Of a DNA stretch of 64,000 bases, positions 50,291 through 60,266 are shown in pieces. The notes under the pieces were generated by a model. That model was not told the origin of the DNA. It did no database searches and saw nothing but the letters and a program-made list of their open reading frames with translations. Made by a program: the position numbers and the translations under genes. The stretch comes from Brachybacterium alimentarium (GTDB lineage: Bacteria > Actinomycetota > Actinomycetes > Actinomycetales > Dermabacteraceae): assembly GCF_002332425.1 (NCBI RefSeq), contig NZ_NRGS01000022.1:210187-274186 (forward strand). Direction: 5' to 3'. Position 1 is the first letter of the stretch. Every line of letters begins with the position of its first letter.

Positions 50291-50958
50291 TCAGCGGACC
50301 GCCGCGGTCTGCAGGTGCGGCCACGCGTCCAGCAGGGACGGGCCCTCCAGGCTCACGTCCGCCACCTCGCGCAGGGCAGGCTTGGCCCGGAAGGCGATGC
50401 CGGTTCCGGCGGCCTGCAGCATCTCGCGGTCGTTGGCGCCATCACCCATGGCGACGATCCGCTCCGCAGGGACGCCGTACATGCGGGCGTACTCCTGAAG
50501 CGCGTGCCGCTTCGCGGTGCCGTCGATGATCGGGCCGGAGACCCGCCCGGTGAGCCGGCCGCCCTCGATCTCGAACCGGTTGGCGAGCACATGGTCGATG
50601 CCGGAGGCGGCGGCCAGCTCGTCGATCACCTCGTGGAACCCACCCGAGACGAGAGCGACGATCCATCCGTCGGCCTTCGCCCGGCTGACCAGCTCGAGCA
50701 CGCCCGGCGTCGGCACCAGCACGGCGCGCACCTCGGCCAGCACGGATTCCTCGAGCCCCTCGAGCAGTGCCACCCGGGCCCGCAGGGACTGGGAGAAGTC
50801 GAGCTCACCGCGCATCGCGGCGGTCGTGATCTCCTCGACCCGGTCGCGGACGTCGGCGTGCTCCGCGACCAGTTCGATGACCTCCTGCGTGAGGAAGGTC
50901 GAGTCGACATCGGAGACGAGCAGCCCGGCGACGGCCGGGCGCGCTGATGCTGCGGCGG

Positions 50959-50962
<4 letters not shown>
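50291..50962 (-). CDS. serB: Phosphoserine phosphatase
   Basis: Last step of serine synthesis, HAD-superfamily. The 223-residue protein lacks the N-terminal ACT domain of some SerB proteins. Motif I is DVDSTF (nucleophile and second Asp; the third position is V rather than F), motif II is the Ser in [10 protein letters not shown], and motif III is [15 protein letters not shown] 50962 overlaps the glgC stop (GTGA), so it is read with glgC. Confidence 0.9.
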
Positions 50963-52200
<1,238 letters not shown>

Positions 52201-52206
52201 AGTGCG

Positions 52207-52212
52207 AGGATA
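52207..52212 (-). promoter_or_regulatory. -10 box for leaderless glgC
   Basis: TATCCT on the minus strand, exactly six bases from ATG 52200. Confidence 0.55.
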
Positions 52213-52279
52213 GACCAGACGTGGCACCGGTCACGGCCACCGGGCCACATTCGAACATCTCAGAGGACAGGGGTCGAAC

Positions 52280-53473
52280 ATGCGCGTGGATCTGCTCACC
52301 AAGGAGTATCCGCCGGAGGTCTACGGGGGTGCGGGGGTGCACGTCGCCGAGCTCACCCGAGTGCTGCGCCCGTCCATCGACGTGCAGGTGCGCGCCTTCG
52401 GGGCGCCGCGCGAGGAGGACGGCACGACCTCCTACAGCGCGCCCGCCGAGCTCGCGGGCACGAACGCGGCCCTCAGCACGCTCGGCACCGACCTGCTGAT
52501 CGCCGCGGACTGCGCCGGCGCGGACCTGGTCCACTCCCACACCTGGTACGCCAACTTCGCAGGTCACATGGCCTCGCTGCTCCACGGCATCCCCCACGTG
52601 CTCTCCGCGCATTCGCTCGAACCGCTGCGCCCGTGGAAGGCCGAGCAGCTCGGCGGGGGATACCGCGTCAGCTCGTTCGCCGAACGCACCGCCTACGAGG
52701 GCGCGGCGGGGGTCATCGCGGTCTCCGCCGGGATGCGCCAGGACATCCTCCGCGCCTACCCATCGGTCGACCCCGCGAAGGTCCATGTGGTCCACAACGG
52801 CATCGACATCGAGGAGTGGTCCCCGAATCCGGAGACCTCGGCGCTGACCTCCCGGGGCATCGACCCGGAGGCGCCGACGATCGTGTTCGTCGGCCGCATC
52901 ACCCGGCAGAAGGGCCTGCCCTACTTCCTGCGCGCCGTGCGCGATCTGCCCAGCGAGTACCAGGTGGTGCTGTGCGCGGGGGCGCCGGACACCCCCGAGA
53001 TCGCTGCGGAGGTCGACGCGCTCGTCGGGGAGCTGGCACGAGACCGGGGCAACGTCCACCTGATCACCGAGATGCTGCCGCGCCACGAGCTCACCCAGAT
53101 CCTCACGCACGCCACGACGTTCGTGTGCCCGAGCGTGTACGAGCCGCTCGGGATCGTGAACCTCGAGGCGATGGCCTGCGGCATCCCCGTGGTCGCCTCC
53201 GCCACCGGGGGCATCCCCGAGGTCGTCGACGACGGGACGACCGGCTACCTGGTCGAGCTCGACCAGCTCGACGACGGCACCGGAACCCCGGTGGATCCCG
53301 ATCGCTATGTCACCGACCTCACCGACGCGCTGGTGCGGATGGTCTCGGATCCGCAGCGGGCACGGCAGATGGGGGAGGCCTCGCGCCGCCGCGCCGCCGA
53401 GCACTTCTCATGGACCTCGATCGCCGAGCGCACGCTGGAGGTCTACCGCACGGTTCTCGCCCAGCAGTCCTGA
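52280..53473 (+). CDS. glgA: Actinobacterial glycogen/maltose-1-phosphate synthase (GT4)
   Basis: GT4 glycosyltransferase using ADP-glucose; in actinobacteria this family (GlgA/GlgM) can make glycogen or alpha-maltose-1-phosphate. The 397-residue protein has TKEYPPEVYGGAGVHVAELT, DLVHSHTWYANFAG, VFVGRITRQKGLPYFLRA and the nucleotide-site CPSVYEPLGIVNLEAMACG. It is divergent from glgC with a 79-bp gap. An AGGGGT element precedes the ATG. Whether the natural product is glycogen or maltose-1-phosphate cannot be told from sequence. Confidence 0.9.
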   Translation: MRVDLLTKEYPPEVYGGAGVHVAELTRVLRPSIDVQVRAFGAPREEDGTTSYSAPAELAGTNAALSTLGTDLLIAADCAGADLVHSHTWYANFAGHMASLLHGIPHVLSAHSLEPLRPWKAEQLGGGYRVSSFAERTAYEGAAGVIAVSAGMRQDILRAYPSVDPAKVHVVHNGIDIEEWSPNPETSALTSRGIDPEAPTIVFVGRITRQKGLPYFLRAVRDLPSEYQVVLCAGAPDTPEIAAEVDALVGELARDRGNVHLITEMLPRHELTQILTHATTFVCPSVYEPLGIVNLEAMACGIPVVASATGGIPEVVDDGTTGYLVELDQLDDGTGTPVDPDRYVTDLTDALVRMVSDPQRARQMGEASRRRAAEHFSWTSIAERTLEVYRTVLAQQS

Positions 53474-53489
53474 CGGCCGGTCTGCGCTC

Positions 53490-54263
53490 TCAGGCCACGA
53501 CCCGCTCCACGGCCTCCACCAGGGCCGTGCGGGCGGCGTCGTGCAGCTCGTCGAGCAGTCCGCGACGTGCGAGCGCCTCGGCGAGATGGGTGGTGTGCCC
53601 GTGGCCCTCGTCGATCTCGGAGCGGGTGAGCAGCAGGGTGCGCGAGGCGAGCACCAGGAGGTGGGCGGAACGCTCGTCGAGATGACGGGGGAGCGCGGTC
53701 GAGATCCAGGTGGGAGGGATCCGTGCCGGCTCGACGGGCTCGTCGGGCACCAGGTCGAGGTCGATGCTTCCCTCGGCGACGCGGCGCAGCGCCAGCAGCA
53801 GCTCCTCCCGGGCGTGGCCGGAGGTCGCCGGTGGCGCCACGTGGGTGCCGATCGGTGCCTCCAGACGACTCCACGAGACGCCGTGCACGGCGCCGCTGGG
53901 ATGCTCGACCGGGGTGATCAGCGGGACCAGCGTGTGGTCGGCGATCCCGGCGGCCGTCACCACCACCGCCTGCTCCGCCTCGATCGCCGCGGGGATCGCC
54001 GCAGGTGGCCCCACCAGCCCGGCGATCCTTCCGGGCACCGGCAGCACGAGCCGCATCTGGGCGAGCGGCAGGCGCCGCAGGCCGGTCATCCAGGCGAAGA
54101 GGTCCTCGCCGTCACCGGCCGGTCCGCTGCGGCCCACGCCGTGGCTCATCTCCGCGGCATCGTCGGGCCCCATGTCCCCGCGCAGATAGGCGGAGGTCCA
54201 CAGCATGAGCACCGCGGCCCGGGGCAGGGGGACCAGGTCCCTCCCGGCGGCCGCCTCGCTCAT
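53490..54263 (-). CDS. Unknown protein coupled to the RNB ribonuclease
   Basis: A 257-residue soluble protein that I do not recognise, with no signal peptide, membrane helix or known motif. It is Leu/Ala/Pro-rich with conserved-looking stretches RLPLAQMRLVLPVPGRIAGL and TALPRHLDERSAHLLVLASR. Its ATG overlaps the stop of the upstream ribonuclease gene (ATGA at 54260), so the two are co-translated. A role in RNA turnover is guilt by association only. It is convergent with glgA at 17 bases. Confidence 0.7.
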   Translation of the reverse strand: MSEAAAGRDLVPLPRAAVLMLWTSAYLRGDMGPDDAAEMSHGVGRSGPAGDGEDLFAWMTGLRRLPLAQMRLVLPVPGRIAGLVGPPAAIPAAIEAEQAVVVTAAGIADHTLVPLITPVEHPSGAVHGVSWSRLEAPIGTHVAPPATSGHAREELLLALRRVAEGSIDLDLVPDEPVEPARIPPTWISTALPRHLDERSAHLLVLASRTLLLTRSEIDEGHGHTTHLAEALARRGLLDELHDAARTALVEAVERVVA

Positions 54264-55768
54264 GACCGGACCCCGTCGGCCGCGACGAACTCCGCGTGCC
54301 GGGCGGCGGTATCGACGGATTCGAGCCGCACCCGCACCACGGCGCCGAGATCGGCGTCCATCGGGACCCATGCGGTGACCGGCGGGTCGGTGAGCTGGAC
54401 CTCGACGCGGGTCGGAGCCGCGCCCTCCGCCTGCTTGCCCTCCCGCCGATCGATCACGGTGGCGGCGAAGGTCTCGCCCTGCCAGGTGGCCAGCGCCGCG
54501 GCCTCGACCAGGTCGAGCGCCGCCCGCTCGAGCTCGCCCGCCCTCGCGCCGCTGCCGCGCATCGCCTCGGGGATCTCGCCGAGCGCGGCGAGCAGGTCGG
54601 GATCCGGCGCCCGGCCCTGCACATGGGCATGGCACACGAGCAGCACGAAGCGGTCCACGAGACGACGCAACGGTGCGGTGGCGTGCGCGTACGGGGCGGC
54701 GATCGCGGCCTGCACGGTGTCCTCGGGGATCTCGTCGGCGCTCGTGAACCCCGCATAGGACGCACCCCGGAAGAGCGACGTGGCGTGGTTCAGGAGCGCG
54801 AGATGGGCCGGGTCCTGCCAGTCCAGCGAGCGCAGGAACTCGCCATAGGCCTGGCCCGTCGGCCAGGGGATCCTGAGTGCCTCCGCCTGGCGGCGGAACC
54901 GGTCCATCGCCTGGGCCTGCGCGGGCGGCATCGTGCGCAGGATCCCCGCGCCGTGCTCGAGCATCAGCTGAGCGGCGGCCATCCCGGTCATCAGGGAGAT
55001 CTGCGCGTTGGCATCCTCGATCGGGTGGGGCCGACGCCAGCCCAGATGCAGCCGCTCGCCCTCCTCGACGACCTCCTGCTCGGGGACGTTCAGGCTCGCA
55101 CCGCCGCGGACCGATTCCTGCCGCGCCCGCAGCGCGCCGATCTCCTGCAGCAGGACCATCATCGGATGCCCCTCGCCGCGGTCCAGTTCCGCCTGGACCT
55201 CCTCGTAGGCCAGCTTCTGGACCGACCGCACCCGGGAGCGCTCGAGACCGATACCGCGGATCTCCCCGATGCCGTCCAGATCCAGCACCCATACGAACGC
55301 GGGGGTGTCCTGGTCCGGCAGCAGGGACGCGACGCCCTCGGACAGCACCTCGGGGTGCAGGGGGATCCGACGATCGGGGAGATAGACGGTCTGTCCGCGT
55401 CGGCGTGCCTCACGGTCCAGGGGCCCGCCGAGGGCCACGAACCAGGGCACGTCGGCGATCGCGTAGAGCACCCGGAACCCGCCGCCGTGTCGCTCCAGGT
55501 GCATCGCCTGGTCCAGATCGGTCGAGCTCGCGGGGTCCAGCGTCACGAAGGGCACCTCGGTGCGGTCTGTCCGCTCAGCCGCCTCGGCGCCGTCGGCGTC
55601 CCGGTGGGCGCGGGCGGCGGCCTGCTCCGCCTCGGCGAGCACCTCGGCCGGGAAATCGAGGGGGATCTCCTCGGCGAAGGTCCCGAGGAGCGCATCGATG
55701 CCCTCGCCGATCACGTCGGCCGCCACCGATCCTCGCGGAGCGGTCAGGGAGACGGGGCGTTGCGGCAC
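54260..55768 (-). CDS. RNB-domain ribonuclease (RNase II family)
   Basis: A 502-residue 3'-5' exoribonuclease candidate. The RNB catalytic motif reads TLDPASSTDLDQAM (D78, D84, D86) and Q87 replaces the fourth Asp of the usual DxxxxxDxDD, so three of four metal-binding Asp are kept. Further family segments are YLPDRRIPLHPEVLSEGVAS, ISLMTGMAAAQLML and APYAHATAPLRRLVDRFVLL. Cold-shock S1-type RNA domains are short or absent. GTG 55768 is strongly supported by AGGAGG at five bases. The longer in-frame region upstream has no RBS. Confidence 0.86.
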   Translation of the reverse strand: MPQRPVSLTAPRGSVAADVIGEGIDALLGTFAEEIPLDFPAEVLAEAEQAAARAHRDADGAEAAERTDRTEVPFVTLDPASSTDLDQAMHLERHGGGFRVLYAIADVPWFVALGGPLDREARRRGQTVYLPDRRIPLHPEVLSEGVASLLPDQDTPAFVWVLDLDGIGEIRGIGLERSRVRSVQKLAYEEVQAELDRGEGHPMMVLLQEIGALRARQESVRGGASLNVPEQEVVEEGERLHLGWRRPHPIEDANAQISLMTGMAAAQLMLEHGAGILRTMPPAQAQAMDRFRRQAEALRIPWPTGQAYGEFLRSLDWQDPAHLALLNHATSLFRGASYAGFTSADEIPEDTVQAAIAAPYAHATAPLRRLVDRFVLLVCHAHVQGRAPDPDLLAALGEIPEAMRGSGARAGELERAALDLVEAAALATWQGETFAATVIDRREGKQAEGAAPTRVEVQLTDPPVTAWVPMDADLGAVVRVRLESVDTAARHAEFVAADGVRS

Positions 55769-55955
55769 TGCGACCTCCTGGAAGGGCGGTTCGGGCGCGG
55801 TCAGCTTACGGGGAGCAGGGGTGCCGGCGGGGCCGGTCCGGCGAGACGCGAGAGCGCAGCGGCTCCGGGAGACGTTGCCCGTGGGCGTGGGCGACTGCAC
55901 GGTTCCTGGGCGAGGTGGGGTCGCGGACGAGGGGACCCGGCAGCGATTCTGACGA

Positions 55956-55961
55956 TAGGCT
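55956..55961 (+). promoter_or_regulatory. -10 box for the ABC ATPase gene
   Basis: TAGGCT with a seven-base gap to ATG 55969. GGAGG in that gap is too close to be a normal ribosome-binding site. Confidence 0.45.
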
Positions 55962-55968
55962 CGGAGGC

Positions 55969-56763
55969 ATGTCCGTCGCAGCTGCTTCCCTGACCGATGT
56001 CGTCGTCCGCCGCAGCGGGCGCAACATCCTCGATTCCGTGTCCCTCGAGATCGCCGAGGGCGAGCGCTGGGCCGTCCTGGGCCCCAACGGCGCCGGCAAG
56101 TCGACGCTGGTGGGTCTGCTCTCCGCCCGCATGCATCCCACCGCGGGCACCGTCGAGATCATCGGCGAGCAGCTCGGCAAGGTCGACATCTTCGAGCTGC
56201 GCCCCATGATCGGTCTGGCCAGCCAGGAGCTCGCCGACACCATCCCCGTCGAGGAGACCGCGGAGAACGTCGTCGTCACCGCCGGATACGGTGTGGTGGG
56301 ACGCTGGCGCGAGCAGTACGACGAGCTCGATCTCGAGCGGGCCCGCACGCTGCTCGCGGCGTTCGGCGTCGGTGATCTCTCCACCCGTATGTTCGGCACC
56401 CTGTCCACGGGTGAGCGCAAGCGCGTGCTCGCAGCCCGTGCCCTGATGACGGACCCCGAGCTGCTGCTGCTGGACGAGCCGGCCGCGGGCCTGGACCTGG
56501 GCGGCCGCGAATCCCTGGTGCGCACTCTGGGCCGCCTGGCCAAGGACCCCGCGACGCCGGTGACCGTGCTGGTCACGCATCACGTCGAGGAGATCCCTCC
56601 GGGCTACACGCACGTCGTGCTGCTGCGCGAGGGAGGCGTGGTCGCGGCCGGACCGATCGAGGACACGCTCACCTCGCAGAACCTGACCCGCACCTTCGGG
56701 CTGCCGCTGGTCGTCGAGCAGCGCGGGGACCGCTACACCGCGCGCTCCCTCTCGCTGGACTGA
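55969..56763 (+). CDS. ABC transporter ATP-binding protein
   Basis: A 264-residue nucleotide-binding subunit. Walker A is LGPNGAGKSTLVGLLS, the signature is LSTGERKRVLAARAL, Walker B is LLLLDEPAAGLDLGG and the switch His is in VTHHVEEIP. No permease or binding protein is adjacent on either side. It may serve a distant permease or be a regulatory ATPase; its architecture resembles YheS/ModF-like lone ATPases. The next gene, on the same strand, starts seven bases after its stop. Confidence 0.87.
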   Translation: MSVAAASLTDVVVRRSGRNILDSVSLEIAEGERWAVLGPNGAGKSTLVGLLSARMHPTAGTVEIIGEQLGKVDIFELRPMIGLASQELADTIPVEETAENVVVTAGYGVVGRWREQYDELDLERARTLLAAFGVGDLSTRMFGTLSTGERKRVLAARALMTDPELLLLDEPAAGLDLGGRESLVRTLGRLAKDPATPVTVLVTHHVEEIPPGYTHVVLLREGGVVAAGPIEDTLTSQNLTRTFGLPLVVEQRGDRYTARSLSLD

Positions 56764-56770
56764 CCCGGCG

Positions 56771-57676
56771 GTGGAGTCCACACAGCTGCATCGGATCACG
56801 GACCTCTCGGATCCGGCCCTGGACGACTACCTGCGCATGACCGATGTGCGCCTGCGGTCCCGCGTCGAGGTCGAGCGGGGCCTGTTCATGGCCGAGAGCT
56901 ACGAGGTCATCTCCCGCGCGATCGACGCCGGCATGGCACCGCGCTCCTTCCTCATGGGCGAGAAGTGGCTCGAGAAGTTCGCGCCGCTGTACACGCCCTT
57001 CCCCGAGGTCCCGGTGTATGTCGGGGCAGAGCCGCTGATCGAGCAGCTCACCGGCTTCCATCTGCACCGCGGCGCGCTGGCCGCCATGCAGCGTCCGCAG
57101 CTGCCCGAGGTGGCCGAGGTGCTGCGCACCGCCCGCACCGTCGCCGTCATCGAGGACATCGTCGACCACACCAACGTGTGTGGTCCCAAACTAGCCCATC
57201 CGGAACCCGCCGCCGAGCCTCGCAGACGCAGTCGGATCGCGGTGCTGGAGGGGCTCGTTGACCATACCAACGTCGGCAGCGCCTTCCGCAATGCCGCAGC
57301 CCTGGGCCTCGATGCGGTGCTGGTGTCTCCGACCTGCGCTGACCCACTCTACCGACGCGCGGTGCGGGTCTCGATGGGCACGGTCTTCCAAGTGCCGTGG
57401 ACGCGGATCCCCGAGTGGGAGAAGGGCATTGCGGGGCTCAAGGCGGCTGGCTACGTCCTGGCCGGCATGACGCTGGGGGAGGGCGCGATCACCCTCGACG
57501 AGCTCGTGGCCGAGGACCACGAGAACCTCGCTCTCGTGTTCGGCACCGAAGGCCACGGCATCACCCCGGAGACGGACGCGCTGCTCGATCGCCGGGTCAC
57601 GATTCCGATGATGGGCGGAGTCGACTCGTTGAACGTGACGGCAGCAGCAGCCGTGGCGTTCTACGCGACGAGGTGA
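56771..57676 (+). CDS. SpoU/TrmH-family methyltransferase with an in-frame duplication
   Basis: SPOUT RNA 2'-O-methyltransferase of 301 residues. The N-terminal substrate domain (RVEVERGLFMAESYEVISRA) is normal. At residues 124-136 the knotted domain begins VAVIEDIVDHTNV, but then reads 19 unrelated residues and begins again as IAVLEGLVDHTNV (156-168). After that it continues normally (GSAFRNAAALG, LVFGTEGHGI, IPMMGGVDSLNVTAAAAVA). So motif 1 is duplicated with an insert, in frame, with no stop. Codons before the junction are strongly G/C-ending; after it A/T-ending codons are frequent. I read it as a recombination chimera at an island border. Activity is uncertain. Confidence 0.85.
   Translation: MESTQLHRITDLSDPALDDYLRMTDVRLRSRVEVERGLFMAESYEVISRAIDAGMAPRSFLMGEKWLEKFAPLYTPFPEVPVYVGAEPLIEQLTGFHLHRGALAAMQRPQLPEVAEVLRTARTVAVIEDIVDHTNVCGPKLAHPEPAAEPRRRSRIAVLEGLVDHTNVGSAFRNAAALGLDAVLVSPTCADPLYRRAVRVSMGTVFQVPWTRIPEWEKGIAGLKAAGYVLAGMTLGEGAITLDELVAEDHENLALVFGTEGHGITPETDALLDRRVTIPMMGGVDSLNVTAAAAVAFYATR
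57140..57274 (+). repeat. Imperfect 39-bp direct repeat in the methyltransferase gene (island junction)
   Basis: 57140-57178 encodes VAVIEDIVDHTNV and 57236-57274 encodes IAVLEGLVDHTNV, offset by 96 bp. The copies differ at many third positions, so they are not a recent simple duplication; they look like two alleles joined. The 57 bp between (57179-57235) has no coding match to the family and is the likely scar or element end. Confidence 0.8.
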
Positions 57677-57771
57677 TGATGGCTGGAATCCCGAGTGTCA
57701 GTCGTGCCCGATATCGTGAGAGCAAACCACCCAACACCGTGATTGCGCAGTGGCGCGGAGGAGACAGACCT

Positions 57772-59343
57772 ATGGCACCGACGACCAAAGAGGCGCAGCG
57801 AGCAGAGTTGCACAAGACGATCTGGCGCATCGCGAACGACCTGCGCGGCAGCGTCGATGGGTGGGACTTCAAGTCCTACGTGCTGGGAATGCTCTTCTAC
57901 CGGTTCATTTCTGAGAACCTCACGGCGTACCTCAACAAGAACGAGCACGACGCGGGCGAGGTGTCGTTTGACTACCGGCTGGCGGCGGATTCTGACGCGG
58001 AGTTCGCTCGCGACGAGGTTGTCGCGGAGAAGGGGTTCTATATCCTGCCGTCCGACCTGTTCGCCAATGTGCGCGATCGTGCCGCGGGCGACGAGAATCT
58101 CAACGAGACGCTCGAGCGGGTCTTCAAGAACATCGAGGCGTCGGCGATGGGTACGGACAGCGAGGACGACATCAAGGGTCTGTTCGATGATCTGGATGTC
58201 AACAGCAACAAGTTGGGCTCGACGGTCGCCAAGCGGAATCAGAAGCTGGTGAAGCTGCTCGACGCGATCGGTGACCTGCCGCTGGGGCGGTGGGAGGACA
58301 ACTCGATCGACCTGTTCGGTGACGCCTACGAGTACCTGATGCAGATGTACGCCGCCAACGCCGGCAAGTCTGGTGGGGAGTACTACACGCCGCAGGAGGT
58401 CTCCGAGCTGCTGGCGCGCATCACGGTGGTCGGCAAGAAGCAGGTCAACAAGGTCTACGACCCGGCGGTGGGCTCCGGGTCGCTGCTGCTGAAGTTCGAC
58501 AAGGTGCTCGGCAAGAACAACGTCCGACAGGGGTTCTACGGTCAGGAGATCAACCTGACCACGTACAACCTCGCGCGGATCAACATGTTCCTGCACGACG
58601 TCAACTACGCCGATTTCAACCTCGCCCACGGCGACACCCTGACCGATCCACAGCACTGGGATGACGAGCCGTTCGAGGCGATCGTCTCCAACCCGCCTTA
58701 CTCGATCAAGTGGGACGGCGACGCTAACCCACTGCTCATCAATGATGAACGGTTCGCACCGGCAGGAGTCCTCGCGCCGAAGTCGAAGGCCGACCTCGCG
58801 TTCACGATGCACATGCTCAGCTGGTTGGCGGTGAACGGCACGGCAGCGATCGTCGAGTTCCCTGGAGTGCTGTATCGCGGGGGAGCGGAGAGGAAGATTC
58901 GGCAGTACCTCGTTGACAACAACTACATCGATACCGTGATCCAGTTGCCGCCCGACCTGTTCTTCGGCACGACGATCGCGACCTGCATCCTCGTGCTGAA
59001 GAAGTCGAAGAAGACCGGCGACGTGCTGTTCATCGATGCTTCGGCGGAGTTCAAGCGGGTCGGCAACAAGAACAAGCTGCTCGAGGAGCACCAGGCGAGG
59101 ATCCTCGAGGCGTTCACGACGCGCGAGCCCGAGGACTACTTCACCACCGTCGTGAGCAACGAGGACATTGCCGCCAACGACTACAACATCGCGGTGTCGT
59201 CGTATGTAGAGGCCGAGGACACTCGCGAGGAAGTCGACATCGCGGAGTTGAACGCCGAGATCGCGCGCATCGTCGCGCGCCAGGCCGAGCTCCGCACCGC
59301 AATCGACGAGATCGTGGCGGATCTGGAAGGTGCGCGGTCATGA
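57772..59343 (+). CDS. hsdM: Type I restriction-modification DNA methyltransferase, M subunit
   Basis: Adenine-N6 methyltransferase subunit of a type I system. The 523-residue length and N-terminus (IWRIANDLRGSVDGWDFKSY, MLFYRFISENL) match the type IC (EcoR124-like) branch. The SAM motif is DPAVGSGSLL (from D230) and the catalytic NPPY is at N307 in VSNPPYSIKW. GGAGGAG lies before ATG 57772. The frame is open upstream, but no earlier start has an RBS. Codon third positions are less G/C-biased than upstream genes. Its stop overlaps the mrr start (ATGA). Confidence 0.95.
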   Translation: MAPTTKEAQRAELHKTIWRIANDLRGSVDGWDFKSYVLGMLFYRFISENLTAYLNKNEHDAGEVSFDYRLAADSDAEFARDEVVAEKGFYILPSDLFANVRDRAAGDENLNETLERVFKNIEASAMGTDSEDDIKGLFDDLDVNSNKLGSTVAKRNQKLVKLLDAIGDLPLGRWEDNSIDLFGDAYEYLMQMYAANAGKSGGEYYTPQEVSELLARITVVGKKQVNKVYDPAVGSGSLLLKFDKVLGKNNVRQGFYGQEINLTTYNLARINMFLHDVNYADFNLAHGDTLTDPQHWDDEPFEAIVSNPPYSIKWDGDANPLLINDERFAPAGVLAPKSKADLAFTMHMLSWLAVNGTAAIVEFPGVLYRGGAERKIRQYLVDNNYIDTVIQLPPDLFFGTTIATCILVLKKSKKTGDVLFIDASAEFKRVGNKNKLLEEHQARILEAFTTREPEDYFTTVVSNEDIAANDYNIAVSSYVEAEDTREEVDIAELNAEIARIVARQAELRTAIDEIVADLEGARS

Positions 59344-60266
59344 CGGACATGCCCAATTGGGAAGGCTTCATGATCCCGACGCTCAAGGTAATGAGCGATG
59401 GCATCATCCGCCACTGGCGCGAGTTTCAGCCTCTCGTAGCTGATCAGGCGCAGCTCACCGATGAGCAGAAGAAGGAGATGCTTCCGTCCGGGGGCGCGCT
59501 CAAGTATGAGAACCGCATCGGCTGGGGCGTCTCGTTCCTGACGAACGTCGGCGCGCTCAGACGTCCGAAGCGCGGTCACTACCAGATCACTGATGCCGGC
59601 AAGCAGCTCATCGAGCTGTTTCCGAACGGTGCCAAGGAACGTGACATCAAGGCGCTCGGTGCGGATCCCAGCTCGCCGATCCGCGAGTACGTGGCGACTA
59701 CGACCCGCAAGACGAGCGCGCCTGCAATGACCGCTCCGACCGAAGAGTCGTCGATGACTCCTACCGAGCAGGTGCAGAGCGGCATCGAGCGCATCCACGA
59801 CGAGATCGCGGTCGAGCTGCTCACTAGGCTGCAGGACAAAGACCCAGGCTTCTTCGAGCAGGCGGTTGTCGATCTCCTGCTGTCAATGGGCTACGGCGGC
59901 ACCACCGGGGCCGGCAGCGTCACCCAGCTCAGGAACGACGGAGGCATAGACGGTGTCATCGACCAGGACATCCTCGGCCTCAACCGCGTCTACATCCAGG
60001 CCAAGCGTTATCACGACGGCAAAGCTGTCGGACGCCCCGACCTCCAGGCTTTCGTTGGAGCACTCAGCGGTAAAGCCGACAGTGGCGTCTTCATCACGAC
60101 CGGCCGCTTCTCCGACGGCGCACGCACCTACGCCGAGAACGTGCCGACCCGCATCATCCTGATCGACGGCAAGCGCCTCACCAGCCTCATGATCCGGTAC
60201 GGCGTCGGCGTGCAAGTGAAAGAGACCTACAAGGTCGTCGAGATCGACGAGGACTTCTTCGCATGA
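59340..60266 (+). CDS. Mrr-type restriction endonuclease inside the hsd operon
   Basis: A 308-residue protein with the two-part Mrr architecture. The N-terminal winged-helix domain (MIPTLKVMSDGIIRHWREFQ, NRIGWGVSFLTNVGALRRPK) is Mrr_N. The C-terminal PD-(D/E)xK-type domain has the catalytic Asp204 in GGIDGVIDQD and Q220-A-K222 in VYIQAKRYHDG. Mrr enzymes cut methylated DNA. It is translationally coupled to both hsdM (ATGA at 59340) and hsdS (ATGA at 60263), so it is a true member of this operon rather than a passenger. Confidence 0.92.
   Translation: MTDMPNWEGFMIPTLKVMSDGIIRHWREFQPLVADQAQLTDEQKKEMLPSGGALKYENRIGWGVSFLTNVGALRRPKRGHYQITDAGKQLIELFPNGAKERDIKALGADPSSPIREYVATTTRKTSAPAMTAPTEESSMTPTEQVQSGIERIHDEIAVELLTRLQDKDPGFFEQAVVDLLLSMGYGGTTGAGSVTQLRNDGGIDGVIDQDILGLNRVYIQAKRYHDGKAVGRPDLQAFVGALSGKADSGVFITTGRFSDGARTYAENVPTRIILIDGKRLTSLMIRYGVGVQVKETYKVVEIDEDFFA

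Noticed and set aside
57397-57771. In-frame N-terminal extension of hsdM
   Set aside because: It lies over the methyltransferase gene in another frame and is Arg/Gly-rich; ATG 57772 has an excellent ribosome-binding site and matches the family start.
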